Source: Leptidea sinapis (lineage: Eukaryota > Arthropoda > Insecta > Lepidoptera > Pieridae). From it: a stretch of DNA of 64,000 bases. The DNA lies in the NCBI RefSeq assembly GCF_905404315.1, contig NC_066286.1, forward strand, positions 12,469,501-12,533,500, in the 5' to 3' direction. Each line of letters begins with the position of its first letter. Position 1 is the stretch's first letter. The notes below the pieces were generated by a model, which was given only the letters and a program-made list of their open reading frames with translations, had not been told where the DNA came from and did no database searches. Positions 1-14,390 of the stretch are shown here, piece after piece. Position numbers and translations under genes: made by a program.

Positions 1-3000
1 TGTAAGTATACTGTATAATATTTATCTCTAATTACTTAACATACTACTTTGCGCCTAGAGGGGGCAAAAAAGGGGGTTGAAACTGGGGCTTTTCTAAACG
101 AAGCCACAAGAATGCACGTCAAATTCGAATATTTTTAGTCAAAAAACTAACTACCATCCATTCGAAATAGTCAAAACATAATATCGATATGACAAAGTGT
201 TGGAGAAAAGCGATTAATATTTACCCTTTACTTACCCTATCTAACATCAGAGATACTCTACATCTTACAGAAAAAGGTCAAAGGCAATCTGACTACTAAG
301 TGTAGTTCACAAACTAAGTTCTAGAATCATTATAAACAGCCCGTTCTTCAGTGAACAGTGGATCGTTGACTGCCGGAATTCATTAATAAAATATTTCAAC
401 TACGCAGTACCTACTTGATTGATTACTTATGCCTAAGTCATTACAAATATAACAAACATAGTTGATTATAGATTCTCTACACGTTTAATATTAAATTTTT
501 TAAACTTTATTTTTTATCTAATTTCATGTGCGAGAAGCCTACCATCACTTAAAGTTTTCCACATTTTATAAAACCGGGTGAATCGGTTTCGCAACCATTT
601 AATTGTCTAAATAGTTTTGTCTAGCGTCTCGTATACATTGCCTACCTGTTGCTTGCAATGTCTTTTCTTATCTCGCTCTCCTAAATCTAATAGCCATTAA
701 ATAGTGATAAGTAAGACAATGCAATCAAATTCAATGCTTATTCATTAACAAGAGCGTGTCTCAGTTTACACCTTGATTGCGATCCAGTTACTACTATTTT
801 ATTACATTCATTTTTTCATTCATCACATTATATATATTCTTCTCAGTTTTTTAGTGAATTAAAGGGTAACCAACGAAGCCTATTACGAAGGCTCTGTTGT
901 CCTCTATTAATAGCAAAAAATAATAGGTAAAAAATATTTTGGAAACGCAAACGGTGGCCGAAATATTACAACACGCGGGTATGTCGCGTTAAATACGAGC
1001 GTATAAAGATTTAAATAATACGGAAACTAAAATTATCAAAAAAAAATGATCTTATTGAAACGAAAACTATATACAAGCTATAACTTAAACTAAACAATAA
1101 GTTTCAAATGCTTTCAAATTCTTTCTACTTACACTGATATTCTCTATTGATGAGCCCATTAATCGAGCGCTTAATTTTTAAGTGAAACAGCTTTCTACAA
1201 ATATACAGGCAGTGAAGTGCAAACTGTATATTTAACAAATGATAAAAAGACACACCGTTAAATGAGAGAAGGTTAAAAGTGATCATCCAATTCTCATCAA
1301 ATCACGCCAATTCCCTGTCATCAATAACTGATGGCCGAGTGAGATGACTACAAGACACAAAAGATTGATGACGAAGGCAATTATAAAGATATAGGAAAGT
1401 CCGAAACACAATAGCGATACGCGACGTGACAGCGCGGTGAGGCGATGGCGACCAACAGATGAAAGTGAAGATAATCTCGCTTTAAATACTTTTAAAATTA
1501 TATTATTATATTCCCACAACACCGGCTCCAACGCGCCATGCTCTTTTCTGCGAGGCACCACTTACTACTGTGAAAATCCCTCACGATAACTATAGACGGC
1601 TACTTTCTGGTGGTTCACGTATCACGTAACTAAATTATAACCACTATACAGTATACAAATACAGTTAAAGTTACACGTGTTTTAATCCTTTAAAAAGTAT
1701 TTTAGTTATTTAAATGTGTCACATCCTCGTTAATCAAAGAAGTTACTACTTTATTTCATTCTTTTTACTAAACCATTTTGATTTCTATTAAATCACTCGG
1801 AAACAATTAGGTATGCCACTCTGAGAGAGAAGAAACAAGAAACATGCAGTATTTTTATTGTTCATTTACATTTTTTTTTATATCACAAATGTAGTGTTGT
1901 GTATAGGCTACTGATATAAAACAATCATAATCTAATACCACCCTACCTGATAGTTTACATATTATTGTCCAACTGTTACAGGTGCCATTTTTATTAAAAC
2001 CTATATATTTATATATTACGTCCGAAAAACGGCTTGGACGATATTATAAATAAGCATACGATTACAAGTAGAACATGTCTTGACAAGAAGTAAAGGAAAG
2101 TTTTCTTTTTAAATATTATAAAGGCAATGGGTAGATAGAAATAGCTTTAGTATAGTGAAAATTTACATAGAGAAGTGCAGGAAGATTAAACGAACATCAG
2201 TATATCGTGTGTGACAAATTAAAAAGTAAATTAAGCAATTTCAATAAATGTTTAAGATTTTTTAACAATTGTCAGAATAACAGATAAATTGCAGATGAAA
2301 CTAATCAGTACGTTTCAAAAGAGTTAATTTTCTCTGCTACTGATGAATATTTTTTTTTATTAATTATTTTGAATTACGACGTAAAAGTAAAGTCTAGTAA
2401 GTTTCTATTTAAAGAAGCCTAGTAAGTTTGTTCAAAACAAACAAACACAAGTGTTAACTTTAGTATATTATAAGGCTACAAACAAAACCACATAATACCT
2501 ATTTGTCTAAGTATATAAAAAAGATTCTCGGCTCTTTTAAGATGTTAAAAATGGATGTGTTTTCAGGAGCTTTTTCTAAACAAATATTAAAACTGTTGTA
2601 CTTAAATTATAATATCCCACCAATTCAGAATTCGCAGATTGCATATGGCTCGTATAAAAGTAGATTAAATGCTCATGAAATGTAACTCCACAGAACCAAC
2701 ACTCGATCCGAACAGAAATAATTACCGATAACGACATCCATCCGAAGCTTTAAAGTTAAACGCTAGTAATAAAAACCGTAACTATCGTAAAAACCCTTCA
2801 CCAGTTAGCCAACAGTTGAGTTGCTAATAAAGTTTTAAAGACTCAAAACAAACACTGTATTTAGTTTTAAATGAGATAAAGGTTTAATTACCTCTGTAGT
2901 ACCGTATATATACGACTAACACAATAAGTATATAACGTTCAGACTCGCTAGTAAAAAAATCGGAATATAATAACTAGTAAAGTACAAGTCACCCGAAATA

Positions 3001-6000
3001 GTAAAGTAGTGATTTAGTATTAACAGTAACGGCGGACGTGTAACAACGCGGAAATATGATGTATTTCAGTATATCTTACTGCAACCTGCAACTATCTTAA
3101 TCAAAATGATATATTTCTCGTTGATCTCTTTTTAACTAATCTGCTGTGTTCATTGCACATCACCTTGCTAAGACAAAACCCTCAATATCCGGAGCGCTGC
3201 AAGCATACATAACTACTACGTAGTAATGTGATTCATTGTAGTGAAAGGAATTACCGCTTTTAACATTTCCATTACCTTCTTATTAAGATTTCTGTGGAAA
3301 CGTCGGATGAGTTAGTAGTAGGCGACTTCTCAAGATGTTAACTCTCACTCAAATTTTAGAATATGAATAAATATTGTAGTACACAGTATTCTAATAAAAT
3401 ATTACCAGGTTATAAAGCTGTGTAATGGGCAAAAGGATCAACAGATATTAGGTATATTGTATAAGAAATTTAATAGCAGCACTGAAAAATTTACTGCGGA
3501 GCAATATTTTTAGACAAGCAATATTCATCTTTAAGGATATCAAAGTAGCAGATTGTATAGATATTTCTTACGTAGGCACATTCTTGCAAAGCAAGAGTAA
3601 TTTTCTTCTGGGCTGGATTGCAGGTAAAAGGTTTTGAACTAATGAGTGTACAAAAATATATCGAATGCTATCGATTCTGTTATCACTCAAGTTCTTCAAT
3701 ATATGCCGCTAGTTTGGTAAAAACAAGGCAAACGTATACAATATTTAAAAACATGTTGTATAATGCGATCTCGACGAAAATCTAATCAAAAAAGCCCTAC
3801 TGTCCGCGAGGTCATATCTAACTTTTTTATTTGAATTATAATATATATTTGAATGAAAAATGTGCAACATCATCAATAGAGCTGCCCTACTCCTACTGCG
3901 AACAAATAACTATTATGAAACAACCAATAGATACACTATGTGCAATAGCAAAATAATAGCACATAATATAATAGCGTTTCGTGCATGCCAATCAACTCTA
4001 CATTGGTAATAAGTTCTGATTGTCACGCAAGCTGCAAACCGAATGATTTTAAAAGTAGTCATACACCTATAAACATTGATGTAGTTTCACGGCTCACTCC
4101 AAGTGGCCGGGTTATCGCCAGGGGCGCTATGCAAGGCCCGCGACCTTTCACTTTCTCCATAGAAATATGCGAAACGTTTTTACCGTAATACAACGTACGT
4201 TTTTATTATTTTGCTATGATTTCAATCAGTCTCAATTAAAAACCGCAGCAACTGTGTGACGACAGGATACGATCATGTTTCGTCAATTTTAATTTTAATT
4301 TAATTTTAATGTTAATTTTCCACAAGTTCCTGGTTTAATTATTGGCTATAACTTTTGGTTAATCTAAATTGAGTGATGCCACATTTGTATGTTGAGTAAG
4401 TAAATGTAATTATTTCTTCAACTATTCATATTACTTGATGAAGTTGTTAAAGGTTCAAGTCTTTTAGAATAGGGCCTATTATAATAAATGGAAACATTAT
4501 TAAATTTTGTAATTCTTCCAGATGATCTAATATCGTTCCCGAACATTCCCCTGAACCTTTCACATCGATACTCGACACGTCTCATTAAAACCAATCATTT
4601 TAATTACTCAATACCGGTATCGATATATCTTTATCTACGTGAGTGTCAGAATTGAGTCTAAACAGAGATTAAATAATTTCAGTGATAAAATATGTATTGG
4701 TATTAAACTTTTCCTTCAAGCTCTACTATCCGGCATCAGATTGTTTAAATCGAAATGGATTCTAAAAATTAGCTGAGTTTTGACTCTATTACGAAATTTA
4801 TTTTTAGTAAAAAATATTTAGTGTCTACGTTTCGGATTATATCATAATCCATTTATGTCTTATGATGCTGAAGTTCACCTACATCCATACCAGTAGCCAA
4901 CTTGTATCAGGTACAATCATATCAGATCTGGTCTACAGATTGTACGGAATTCACTTTGACCGCCGTCACACGACCGGCATCAGACAATTACACGAGGAAC
5001 AGTGTCGCATGCCCACCCTACGACCAGGCAAACTCGCCACCTTGCTGTTTGTCAAATTCAACATTGTTTTCATGATAAGACTGGAACACTGTTTAAGGCG
5101 CGGTCATACCGCAATATCCAGAAAAATTGGTTTCTTAGAGAGTCGATTACAACATAACGCAATGAAAATATTCCGATGCAAAAAATACAGTGCACAAAAA
5201 AGAACTTAAAGAGAACCGAATATAATACTTATATATATTTTGAAATATCCAATAAAAAATTTGGAAATTGCTTCCCAAAAATAAACTTTGGAGACATATC
5301 TCTGAATTTTTAGCTATAACAACATTATTTTTTTAAAGAATTTAATAGAATTAGTACTTTTCTAAAAATTAATCCGAAAAATTTTTCAATTCAATATGTA
5401 AATTTTGAATAAACAAAAGAAAATCAGAAAAATAAATGCCCATTTGCATCTTTTACACATGATCAACACAAATATTGTAGGGTTGGTTGTAGGTTTACAA
5501 TCCTAGTCAGTCCGCGCCTTAATAGCAAACACCCCCTGCTCTCGGGGAAATTTAATTCATAATATCATTTATTATTCACACAAATTATTACCTATGGTTA
5601 AGTCCTTAACTAAGGCCGAATATAGATATAACAAAGGGAGGCAAAAGAAAGCTAAGAAATGAAAGTGTGGTGACGAAAGTGTAAGAGAAGGGAGTTCCTT
5701 CGGAGACTTCGTTCGTATACAATCGTGTACAATAAATCCGAGAACTATGCCGACACCATCCGACCATTAACTATTGGTCATTCAAATTACAATGATGGTA
5801 GCTAAAGTGTTTTTTAAATCAGCACTGAGATTTATTTACGAATCAAGACGAATTGTCTTGATGTGTTATTCTATAACCAGCTTGAATAATAAATATTTGA
5901 CTTTCGCTTTGCATGGCCCATTTCATAAACTTACGTTATACAATATGTACTGCACAATCATTTAAATCCGAAGAGTAGAAAAGATACAAACGACCGCGAC

Positions 6001-6170
6001 TTTTTCCCTCACCTTTATACGAGAGATATAGAAAAAATTAAAAAACATTATCCACAATATAATATAAGAGATGCTTCGTAATAGGTATTATTATAAGATA
6101 TTACCGGCTGGTGCAGTACTACCCACAACATCTATTTCCACCGCAAAAACTTAAATAGTGTGGGTTGTAT
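1..6170. other. No gene recognised
   Basis: AT-rich sequence. A minus-strand frame at 1283-1561 contains a hydrophobic stretch (LSYIFIIAFVINLLCLVVIS), and a plus frame lies at 4862-5209, but neither has convincing splice signals or a recognisable family. Confidence 0.4.
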
Positions 6171-7182
6171 GTGGTATATGGGTGTCCCAGAATAGGTGGG
6201 ACAAGGGCAAATGGGTATGACTTTGGTCTATGAGGTATCAGAGAAGCAAAAAAACTTCAATAAAAGTTGGACAAAGACGGTTTATGAGTTATTGAGCTTA
6301 TTTAAAATAAGGGAAAGGTGATACCTCGCGTTCGTTGTGTAGTTGCTACTACCCTAAAATTATTCAAAGGTCGCGTTTTTTTGTTGGGCTTTATGTGAGT
6401 CTAGATGTTTTTTAACTTACTCTTTTATAGAATCATTTTGCTTACATCAAATTTACAGTACAAATTTATTTCTTAATTTTCCACTTGCATAATTTTTTTG
6501 TTCCAAGTCCAATTGGCTGTATTCGTATTGTCCAGGAGTAATCGGCGCATTAGTACCGAAAACTACTCCACCTCAATTTTTTATGCTATCATATTCAAAT
6601 TGCCCTAGTGATAATATAAATGCATGGGGCAACCCCGTGCCGTTGTTTAAACCGAAATTGTTTAAACAATTGCAAGGAATTGAACACACTCATGATTATG
6701 GTCATCAATTATAATTAGGTCACGGCACTATCGCATTCCTGAACTCTGCATTCAATACCTTTATGTAGGTGATTTCACGTCGAAAAACGATGTGCTTGGT
6801 TAAGTTTTTTGTCTACATATTATATATACAAATTAAGATAAAATCCTTTTATAGAAATAATAACGCTATTGTGTCCTTCAAAATCACAGTCACTGAAGCT
6901 GAGATATTTATATATACATCGATGTTGAACTATGTTCCTTATACATATATAGGGAGATACTAAGGAAAAATCAAGAAAGATTTTCCAACGTATGCCCCTG
7001 AAGGTTACATCAGAGACAACTAAAATAGGCGGAAAATTGAGTGGTCCTCGTGGCGCCAGACTTGTAAAAGTTGGTTGGTTTTTGCCAAATATTCCTGCGA
7101 TGTTTGACGATTTTGTCACGAATACATTTTTAAGGATTACAATGTTAAGTAATAGTATAAAATACATGATTGTTCTTGTTCC
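6171..7182. other. No gene recognised; small palindrome
   Basis: GCATGGGGCAACCCCGTGC near 6621 is a near-perfect palindrome. Otherwise only short AT-rich frames. Confidence 0.35.
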
Positions 7183-7199
7183 TATATATATATATATAT
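7183..7199. repeat. (TA)n microsatellite beside the Helitron
   Basis: A short TA run directly abutting the 3' end of the 7.2-kb Helitron. Lepidopteran Helitrons often sit in such runs. Confidence 0.85.
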
Positions 7200-7201
7200 T
7201 A

Positions 7202-7520
7202 CTAGCTGACCCAGCAAAAGTTGTGTTGCCGATATTAAAATCGAGATACAAAAGTAACTGTTGATCGTAGATAGGTGAAAATTTGAAGTTGTATGCATTT
7301 TTTAATGCGGACTCATAATCAAACAAATTTAAAAAAAATGTCAAAAAAATTAAAAAAAAATATCGTGTGGACCACCCTTAACATTTAGGGGGATGAAAAA
7401 TAGATGTTGTCCGACTCTGAGACCTACCCAATATGCACTTAAAATTTCATGAGAATCGGTCAAGCTGTTTCAGGGGAGTTCAATGTTTAACACCATGACA
7501 CGAGAATTTTATATATTAGA
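7202..7520 (-). mobile_element. Short non-autonomous Helitron
   Basis: Read on the minus strand it begins TCTAATATATAAAATTCTCG and ends with GGGTCAGCTAG, between host A and T. That is the Helitron rule: 5'-TC, 3'-CTAG, A|T insertion, no target duplication. At 319 bp there is no room for Rep/helicase. The long open frame across 6820-7344 is fortuitous. Confidence 0.85.
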
Positions 7521-8010
7521 TTAAGGTTAGTTATACCTACTTAGTAGTGCGTGCGCGGCGTTCTCTTTGAATAGTTATGGCCTACCTATTTATATTGTAA
7601 ATAAAATATAGTTAACGTGCGTTATAAACACTAAATCACACTTTTATTATATTCTTAAATGTCATGAAACAGAGTTATTGCAACTAACATTATTATGTAA
7701 CGTAGCTGCATAATTTACAAAACGACTGAAAAAACTTTCCCGATGAGGTTTGTTTGAGTTTTGAGACATACAAACGGAGAGACGAACACTGGATCCACAG
7801 AAACAGAGTTCTCGAAAAATATATGATAAAGAAAATATACACAGTTTAACAATTTAAATCAATACACTACACTTCTTTTCCATTTCTTTCTCAGTGGGTA
7901 CATGCGAGAGGAAATGGTCAGCTAAGAGTAGGTCAGCGGCAAACTTAATCTCTGCCTACCCCCTCTTTTCACTTTCGTTTAATATTTTAATGACTATAAT
8001 TGTCAGCTTG

Positions 8011-8350
8011 ATGTGTTAACAAGCGCTACCAACGTCATAAACTGCCATAAGATATCCCAATTAATAATTACATTAATTTAACTACTTACTGTGTTAGTAA
8101 TGTTGTTCTATACAATTACCACTATAATTAGAAATAACTATAATAACATATAATATTCAGATCTTTTGTTAACTTGATTCGTATAAATTAGTTGGTAGTA
8201 TCATCACGGTAGCCGGTCGTACCCTATATAAGCCAGAGCGCTAAGTTCGTGTAGACTTACTTATTATTGTGAATTCTAAGGGGTAACGCTGCCCAAATTG
8301 TATTGAGTCAGTTATTATTATAATTATTAGTGGAAACTGTAAAATACAGA
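8011..8350 (+). promoter_or_regulatory. TATA promoter-like / possible solo LTR
   Basis: CCCTATATAAGCC at about 8222 is followed by a GC-moderate leader. The preceding 200 bp are AT-rich. The arrangement resembles an LTR promoter, but I could not find paired TG/CA ends or a target duplication. Confidence 0.25.
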
Positions 8351-9786
8351 TGTTTCAATTTTAATAGGTGCGTTTAATTTACCAACCCCTTTTACACTAT
8401 GACATCGATCTGAGTTTAGGAGCACTGCTTGTAATCCTTTAACCCTATATGATAAATTAAATGGTTTGGAGAGGTAACATTTTTATTACCTCTAGAGTAC
8501 ACGGTACTATGAAGTTCGTTTACTTTATCAACAACATCGACTTTACAAGCGGAGCCTGCAAGTAGTTACAAAGCTCCGCGTGCATCAACCGAGCTTTACG
8601 AAATAAACTCAATTCCCGTATAATTTATAGTTTATACGTACACAATACTGCATAATTTATCTAGCAAATAAATGATGAACGTAACTCACAAATAACAAGC
8701 GCGTGCCTACAATACGATCGATTTCTTGTTTTTTATTAGTTTATTTCACAAAATAATTAATGTTAAAAACTTAAAACTAATAATAATAATTAATGAGGTT
8801 TCTCAGCCTTTATCAGCGCCAGAATCAGGTACCATTCGACCTAAACTGGTGTACTTTTAATATAAAAGATAATATTGCAAATATAACTTTTCGATAATAT
8901 TAATACGTATGTACATATAAGTATATTCATTTATAGAAAATATTACTTACAACAAAAGAGTTACCATAGCGTGTACCTAATATAAGACTTTTTTTTTTCA
9001 GGCTCCGAGCTAAATACGATACCAAATTTGTTTTAAAGCCTATTTATAATACAATAAACAAGATATAAATTTTATTTACCTACTTATAAATCATAAATAA
9101 TTATAAAAACATCATAAAGTGACTCTGTTAATAATATAAAGAAAAACCTTACCTACTCGGTCACTTAGCCACATAGTATAAAAAACAAAAAAAATATTTT
9201 GTTGTAGCATTTTTTAAAACCAGCTTTAATCCAGCTATATAAAAGACATCAAAAAATGTATGGATGTTTGTTATGAACATACCCATATAAGTTATTTTTT
9301 GTTAATTCATATACTTTAAGAAAATACCTCATCCACTATTTAATTAATTGCTCTTCAAACTTTTAGACATTTTAGAATGTTGAATAAAACATTTATAAAA
9401 ACAACTACTTTTTTTTTCATCAATCTCAGCAAACCCTTTCATTTAATAACCCGTACCGTAACTGTTCAGTTCTCTCGTAAGGAACATTGAGCGCAATAGC
9501 CATGTGATGCTTTCACATAAAACTGTCATAATTCAATCGGTCTTTAAAACTTCTTGTCTCCCAGACGTGATGTCCGTTGAATACAATAGTAGCTCATATT
9601 TTTTTTTTATTAAGAAAACCAACAGCATATTACAGATTAGATAAATAACTTATAATATTTTACAATAATAATGCCAATAACAGGTTTAAATTATAATAAT
9701 AATCAGCGCAATAGCATAAATCATAATAATCTAACTGAAGAAACGATAAATATTTAAATCGATTTAATATAGTATCTAATTCAACT

Positions 9787-9809
9787 TGTATGTATGTATG
9801 TATGTATAA
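9787..9809. repeat. (TGTA)n microsatellite
   Basis: Five uninterrupted tetranucleotide units. Confidence 0.9.
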
Positions 9810-10197
9810 TAAGAAATCATCTGGTAATGTCAAGCTTCAATCAATCAGCCAGGACAAATATTGTTTCAAGCTCGTTATATATCCGTTATATCCAAAACAA
9901 TGAATCATAGAGCCGGAGTGTTTCCTCGGTCGGGGGAGCTCCAGTCGGCCCACGAGATATAATTGGTTATTGCATCTATTTATAGGTGATGTGTTATGAT
10001 GAGTCGCACATGATCTCAACCCGCCACAGCTGGATAAGCGTCGTTATAACACTTTTGTAAGCGGATATTAATATAACACTACCGACTATTTCCATCGAAA
10101 CCTCTCTTATTGATATTGCTACAATATATTTTAAACATAGTTGTTTGGGATTCCGTATTCGAAGGGTAACCAACGGAAATAATTCAATCAACCAACT

Positions 10198-10318
10198 GAG
10201 GTGAGCGGGCGCGGGGTACTGAATGCTCATCGGTCAGGTAACGATCATAAAATAGTAAACAATCACTACTAGCTACTGAAAATGTCTACAAACTCTGTTT
10301 CCTAATGTGGTATCTGAA
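10198..10318. repeat. Short dispersed repeat, copy 1 (copy 2 at 56955-57070)
   Basis: GCGGGCGCGG, then TGCTCAT[C/T]GGTC and AACGATCA..CATAAAA, then CCTAATGTGGTAT, occur in the same order at both places with differing spacers. The element is of unknown type. Confidence 0.45.
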
Positions 10319-10439
10319 AGCGTCCTTTATAAGACGTTTATGGGTTATAAGACCGAAGGTGGGCATATCAAATTCCAACATGGCCGCCATAAAAATGAAT
10401 TAAAATTTTTCTTTAAAAAAATTAACTTAACATCTTATT

Positions 10440-10590
10440 TCTGAAGGAGACGATCGTAAGTGTTGTGTCGCTCAGAGTTTTTGGATTTTTCAAGAATCTT
10501 CAGCGACACTGCATTGTAATGGGCAGGGCGTATCAATAACCATCAGCTGGACGTCCTCTTCGTCTCTTCTCTTATTGTCATACAAAAAAA
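10440..10590 (+). repeat. Single arm of the foldback repeat family
   Basis: TTTTTGGATTTTTCAAGAAT, GCGACACTGCATTGTAATGG and GCAGGGCGTATCAAT match the right arm at 45870-45960. Confidence 0.65.
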
Positions 10591-10657
10591 GTATTTATAT
10601 AACGCTCGAGTCCTGATTCGATTCAAGGCTTATCAGTTTTCTCACGGTTATTCATTA

Positions 10658-11004
10658 TCTATACTAATATTATAAAGCTGCAGTGTTTGTTTGTTTGTTT
10701 GAACGCGCTAATCTCTGGTACTACTGGTCCGATTTGAATGATTCTTTCAGTGTTGGGTAGTCCATTTATCGAGGAAGGCTATAGGCTATGTTTTTTTTTT
10801 TCAAAATTAGGGATCCGTAATAAAATTGCTATTTTGTAACACAAGGTGTAAAATCGAAAACCTATTTTTGCGTGCGCTGCAAAAACTATTGACAATAAAA
10901 CAAAATGAGGTACAGGCTATAATATAGGCAATATTTTATTACTTATAAAACTATCGCGTGAATTATACTTTATATGGCAAAACAACGTTTGCCGGGTCAG
11001 CTAG
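10658..11004 (+). mobile_element. Short non-autonomous Helitron
   Basis: It starts TCTATACTAATATTATAAAG and ends GCCGGGTCAGCTAG, inserted between A and T. The 347-bp body contains a (TTTG)n run and no coding capacity. Its 3' end matches the elements at 7202-7520 and at 62189, but its 5' end belongs to a different subfamily from the 7.2-kb copy. Confidence 0.87.
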
Positions 11005-13254
11005 TAAGTAAATACTCGCTTACGAAGTATCCTTCTTCATCATCAGATCATAATTTATGAGGAGCTCCTGATACTTGATAGCAGTCTATCTAACTGTTCA
11101 CTTTGCAGTATTGCCACCAAACAGCAGTAACTTATACAGAATTTTTCTCCCGCATGAAGGTTGCGAGTGCCGTTTTACTTACATGAGACATCATCCATAT
11201 AACCTCAGGGTTCTGGTGACGGGCGCAGTTTCATATGTGATCGCATCAAGGTGCGCCTTAGGTCGTTTTGTATTGCGTTTCAACTCTAATCATATTGTAA
11301 CTTTTATGGGCAGAAGTAGTCACATAATATCGGTTAAATTATCTACTGGTACCGTCACCTTCATAAATAACAGCTTTATTGCAAGTTTCAAGAGTCAATT
11401 AATAAGAAAACAATTAAATTAAGAGAACCAAATTTTAAAAGCAACGGATTAATATTCATGAATAACAATCTGACGAAATTCATAAAAATCGTGACAATAT
11501 GTTGTGTTGCCAAAAAACCGAATCCAAATCCAATCACACCAAAGACATCGTCTAGAAAAGTCATTATTTTCAAAATTAATAATGTTGGAAAAATAACTTT
11601 TTTTATAATTTACACATATTCACATAAATTATCTAATCCCAAACTAGGCATATTATAAGCCATAGCCTGAACTAACACTATTAGATAACGATATACTTAT
11701 TAATATATAAGTACATATGTTCGTATATTGTAATTAAAATAATAAAATAAGCATAGATAAATAAATACGTATTTAATATAATCAACCTTGACCCGAAAGC
11801 AAACATTAATATGCATCATGCAAGTGTTTGCACCTACCGAGATCGAACCCTGGAGCCCTGAATCAACTTAGCACCTAATATAAAACCTGTAAATATACGA
11901 TAACTGGGAACTTGGAATAGTCAGAAAAGAAATGGATTAAATTATTAAAATTCAAATTAAGTACTAACCGTGAATCAGCATTTTAACCATAAAATATAGA
12001 GATTGGATAGAAATTGATTGACGAAAAATAATAAACAATAAAGGAATCAACTTAAAAAAAATAAGTTTAGTCTTGAAACGTAGGTACTTTCTTTAGAAAT
12101 ATCGTCAACTAGTATTCATTTGTAACATAATTTTAATCACAACAAATAAGATAGCCTGTAATGTAGAAGCAGTCAAATAATGGTAGCAAATAGCTTGGGA
12201 GCGAAGGAATCCGTGCTAGCGCGAGAGCTGCTTGATTTAGTGACTTTAAAAACATACTGTATATTAGAAGCGTGTTTTATAACATTCACAGGAGTCATAA
12301 CTTATTTGTTACTTTCTCACACATCATCCGGGTGGTGTAGTTTATGTACGATATCAAATGTAAGGTGTTTGTTTGGACATTTACCGGATATCTTCAGAAC
12401 AGAATGAACCATATTGCACCATATTACTAGGTCGAATCTAATACTACATAGTTTATTTTGCTTCTCTTTAAAGTTTAAACAGTTTTTCATTAGATAATTG
12501 ATTTTAATTTCAATACAATAATTAAATATCAACACATATGAAGTAATTGTAATATTTTAGTAGGCATAAAAAGCATAATATTACGTTTTGTATTTGTTTC
12601 TATGTAATTAATACGGTTGGGCACTAATAAATTATAATTTACTAGAGATTACTCTACTCACTTTGTTTGATTGTCTCTCATTATTACTTTTTTTTTCACA
12701 AAATGCCACACTTCATTTAAATAATTTCCAAAAACTTCGTTAGGGCAACTTAATTTCAAACAAAAGAATAACCTAACTATTTAGAGTAAGCTCTCTGCCC
12801 AAACGAGTGGAGTTGGCAATCCGCCACCGGAACCCGACGGTAATATCTAAATCGTTTAGCTGTGTCCCCAACATCGCTGACAATCCTTAACATCTTCAAT
12901 TCTGGATCTACTTTTGATATTACAACAGTTTGAATTACGATAAATGGAGTGAAATAATGAAGCGAACCAATCTGTTCCACAGCGGATACTGTGTCCAATT
13001 TTGATAAGCTCTCTCTAGGTTTCAAAGGGATGCGAATATATTCGAATATCTACATTATGAATATGAGTTTGTAGTTGTTTTTAACGGTACACACGCAGTA
13101 GGGACGAAAAATACTTATCTTTATTTACTCATTGTTTCCTGATCCAGGTAATGTAGCCTTTCATTATAGATTGAAATCCAAACTAACTTAAGTCAGTAAT
13201 ATATACCAAATAAATATTTAATTCTATACTTACCATCTAAATAAAAACTGGATC
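11005..13254. other. No gene recognised apart from a SINE piece
   Basis: A minus-strand frame at 12777-13025 has balanced composition (DPELKMLRIVSDVGDTAKRF), but I could not find matching splice sites. Confidence 0.3.
11790..11870 (-). repeat. tRNA-derived SINE fragment
   Basis: On the minus strand CAGGGTTCGATCTCGGTAGG contains a Pol III B-box (GGTTCGATC), followed by the GCAAACACTTG tract typical of lepidopteran SINEs. There is no intact cloverleaf. Confidence 0.5.
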
Positions 13255-13352
13255 TTGGGCATCCTTTGGTCATCATTAAATATCAATAATTTTAAAATCA
13301 AAACTTCGTGCATATATTGCAAGCATTCTTTAGCACAGTTTAGGATGCCCAA
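13255..13352. repeat. Small inverted-repeat element, MITE-like
   Basis: TTGGGCATCCT and its reverse complement AGGATGCCCAA bound about 98 bp of AT-rich sequence. No convincing target duplication is seen. Confidence 0.35.
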
Positions 13353-13954
13353 ATTTATTTTATGTCATTCGGTTCAAGGTCAAGAAGAACAGAGTTTTTG
13401 ACAGGTTGCAGCACAGTATTTCTTTTATAATTAGAATTGATCAAACTCCTAATAATTTCTCATTTAATTTAAATATGGACAATTTTTTGAGCTTATCTAC
13501 TTATGTAAAGCACTAGGACAAAATATTTCTATTTCAGGGGAAGATTTGAATGTGAATCGCTCGTATTTTTATGTACATTGCGCATAACTTCGCGCATATT
13601 TTCGACTTTTATTTATATATTTAGAGGAGCATTATTAAACTAATTTCTAACTTGATGATCCTGTTGCCGGAAGCACTGCTTCAGATTCTTAAAACTATCA
13701 CTTAAGATATCCTCGCAAAAAAGCTTCATTTATTTACGGTGTGTGTGGATGATACAGATACTGTACTCAACCTCTGCAACAACCAATGCAACTAATATTT
13801 GAAAGTGTTTTCAGATGGAACTTTTTATTCCGCCGTATTCCACCATGCAATTGTCATCGTCTCCATATTATACGGTGATGAGCCTCCACAGTGCGGGTTT
13901 CTTGTTTACGCAGTATTATCCAGGTCAGTGTGACACAAAGCGCGCACACCCTAC

Positions 13955-14042
13955 ACTAAGTGGCCGGCAACGCTCTTGTGATTCATCTGGGGTTACAAGT
14001 GAATATGATTGGTGGTGATCAGAAACCATCAAGTGACTCGCA
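13955..14042 (+). mobile_element. CR1-like LINE 3' end remnant
   Basis: It encodes GRQRSCDSSGVTSEYDWW, homologous to the C-terminus GRQRSCDSSGVARECGRR of the LINE ORF at 32087-34032. A degraded 3' UTR follows. Confidence 0.6.
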
Positions 14043-14390
14043 AAAAACAAGGAAATGCTAATTTAAATGATTAATTATTTAGAGGAAAACTTTGTATAGG
14101 CGCTGAATAAAGTTTGTTTCCGTAAAACATTGCCTATCCTCGAAAACGGTTTATTTATTCCCGACAACTGTGTCACAAATGATATAGGACTAGATTTGCG
14201 GATGACAAATGGCTTTTGCCCGCGACGTGTTCGCGGGTTTTTCTACCCTTTTTCTGTGATATTTCACATATAATTAAATATAAATTATTTAAGTACTTAT
14301 TGTTAACTATAATTAATTTATACATTCCATTATACCTTATTTTCTACCATACATTTCTACTATATTAAATTAAATAGTTGGTAAGTGTCC

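Noticed and set aside
4862..5209. 115-codon plus-strand frame
   Set aside because: No splice context, family or codon bias; cannot be told from chance.
6820..7344. 174-codon minus-strand open frame
   Set aside because: It spans the end of a Helitron and a (TA)n run and has AT-rich, low-information composition.
11075..11422. 115-codon plus-strand frame
   Set aside because: No recognisable motif. A good minus-strand donor (GTAAGTAAAAC) lies inside it, but upstream frames there hit stops.
12777..13025. 82-codon minus-strand frame with protein-like composition
   Set aside because: No acceptor/donor pair or family could be established; left as unassigned.
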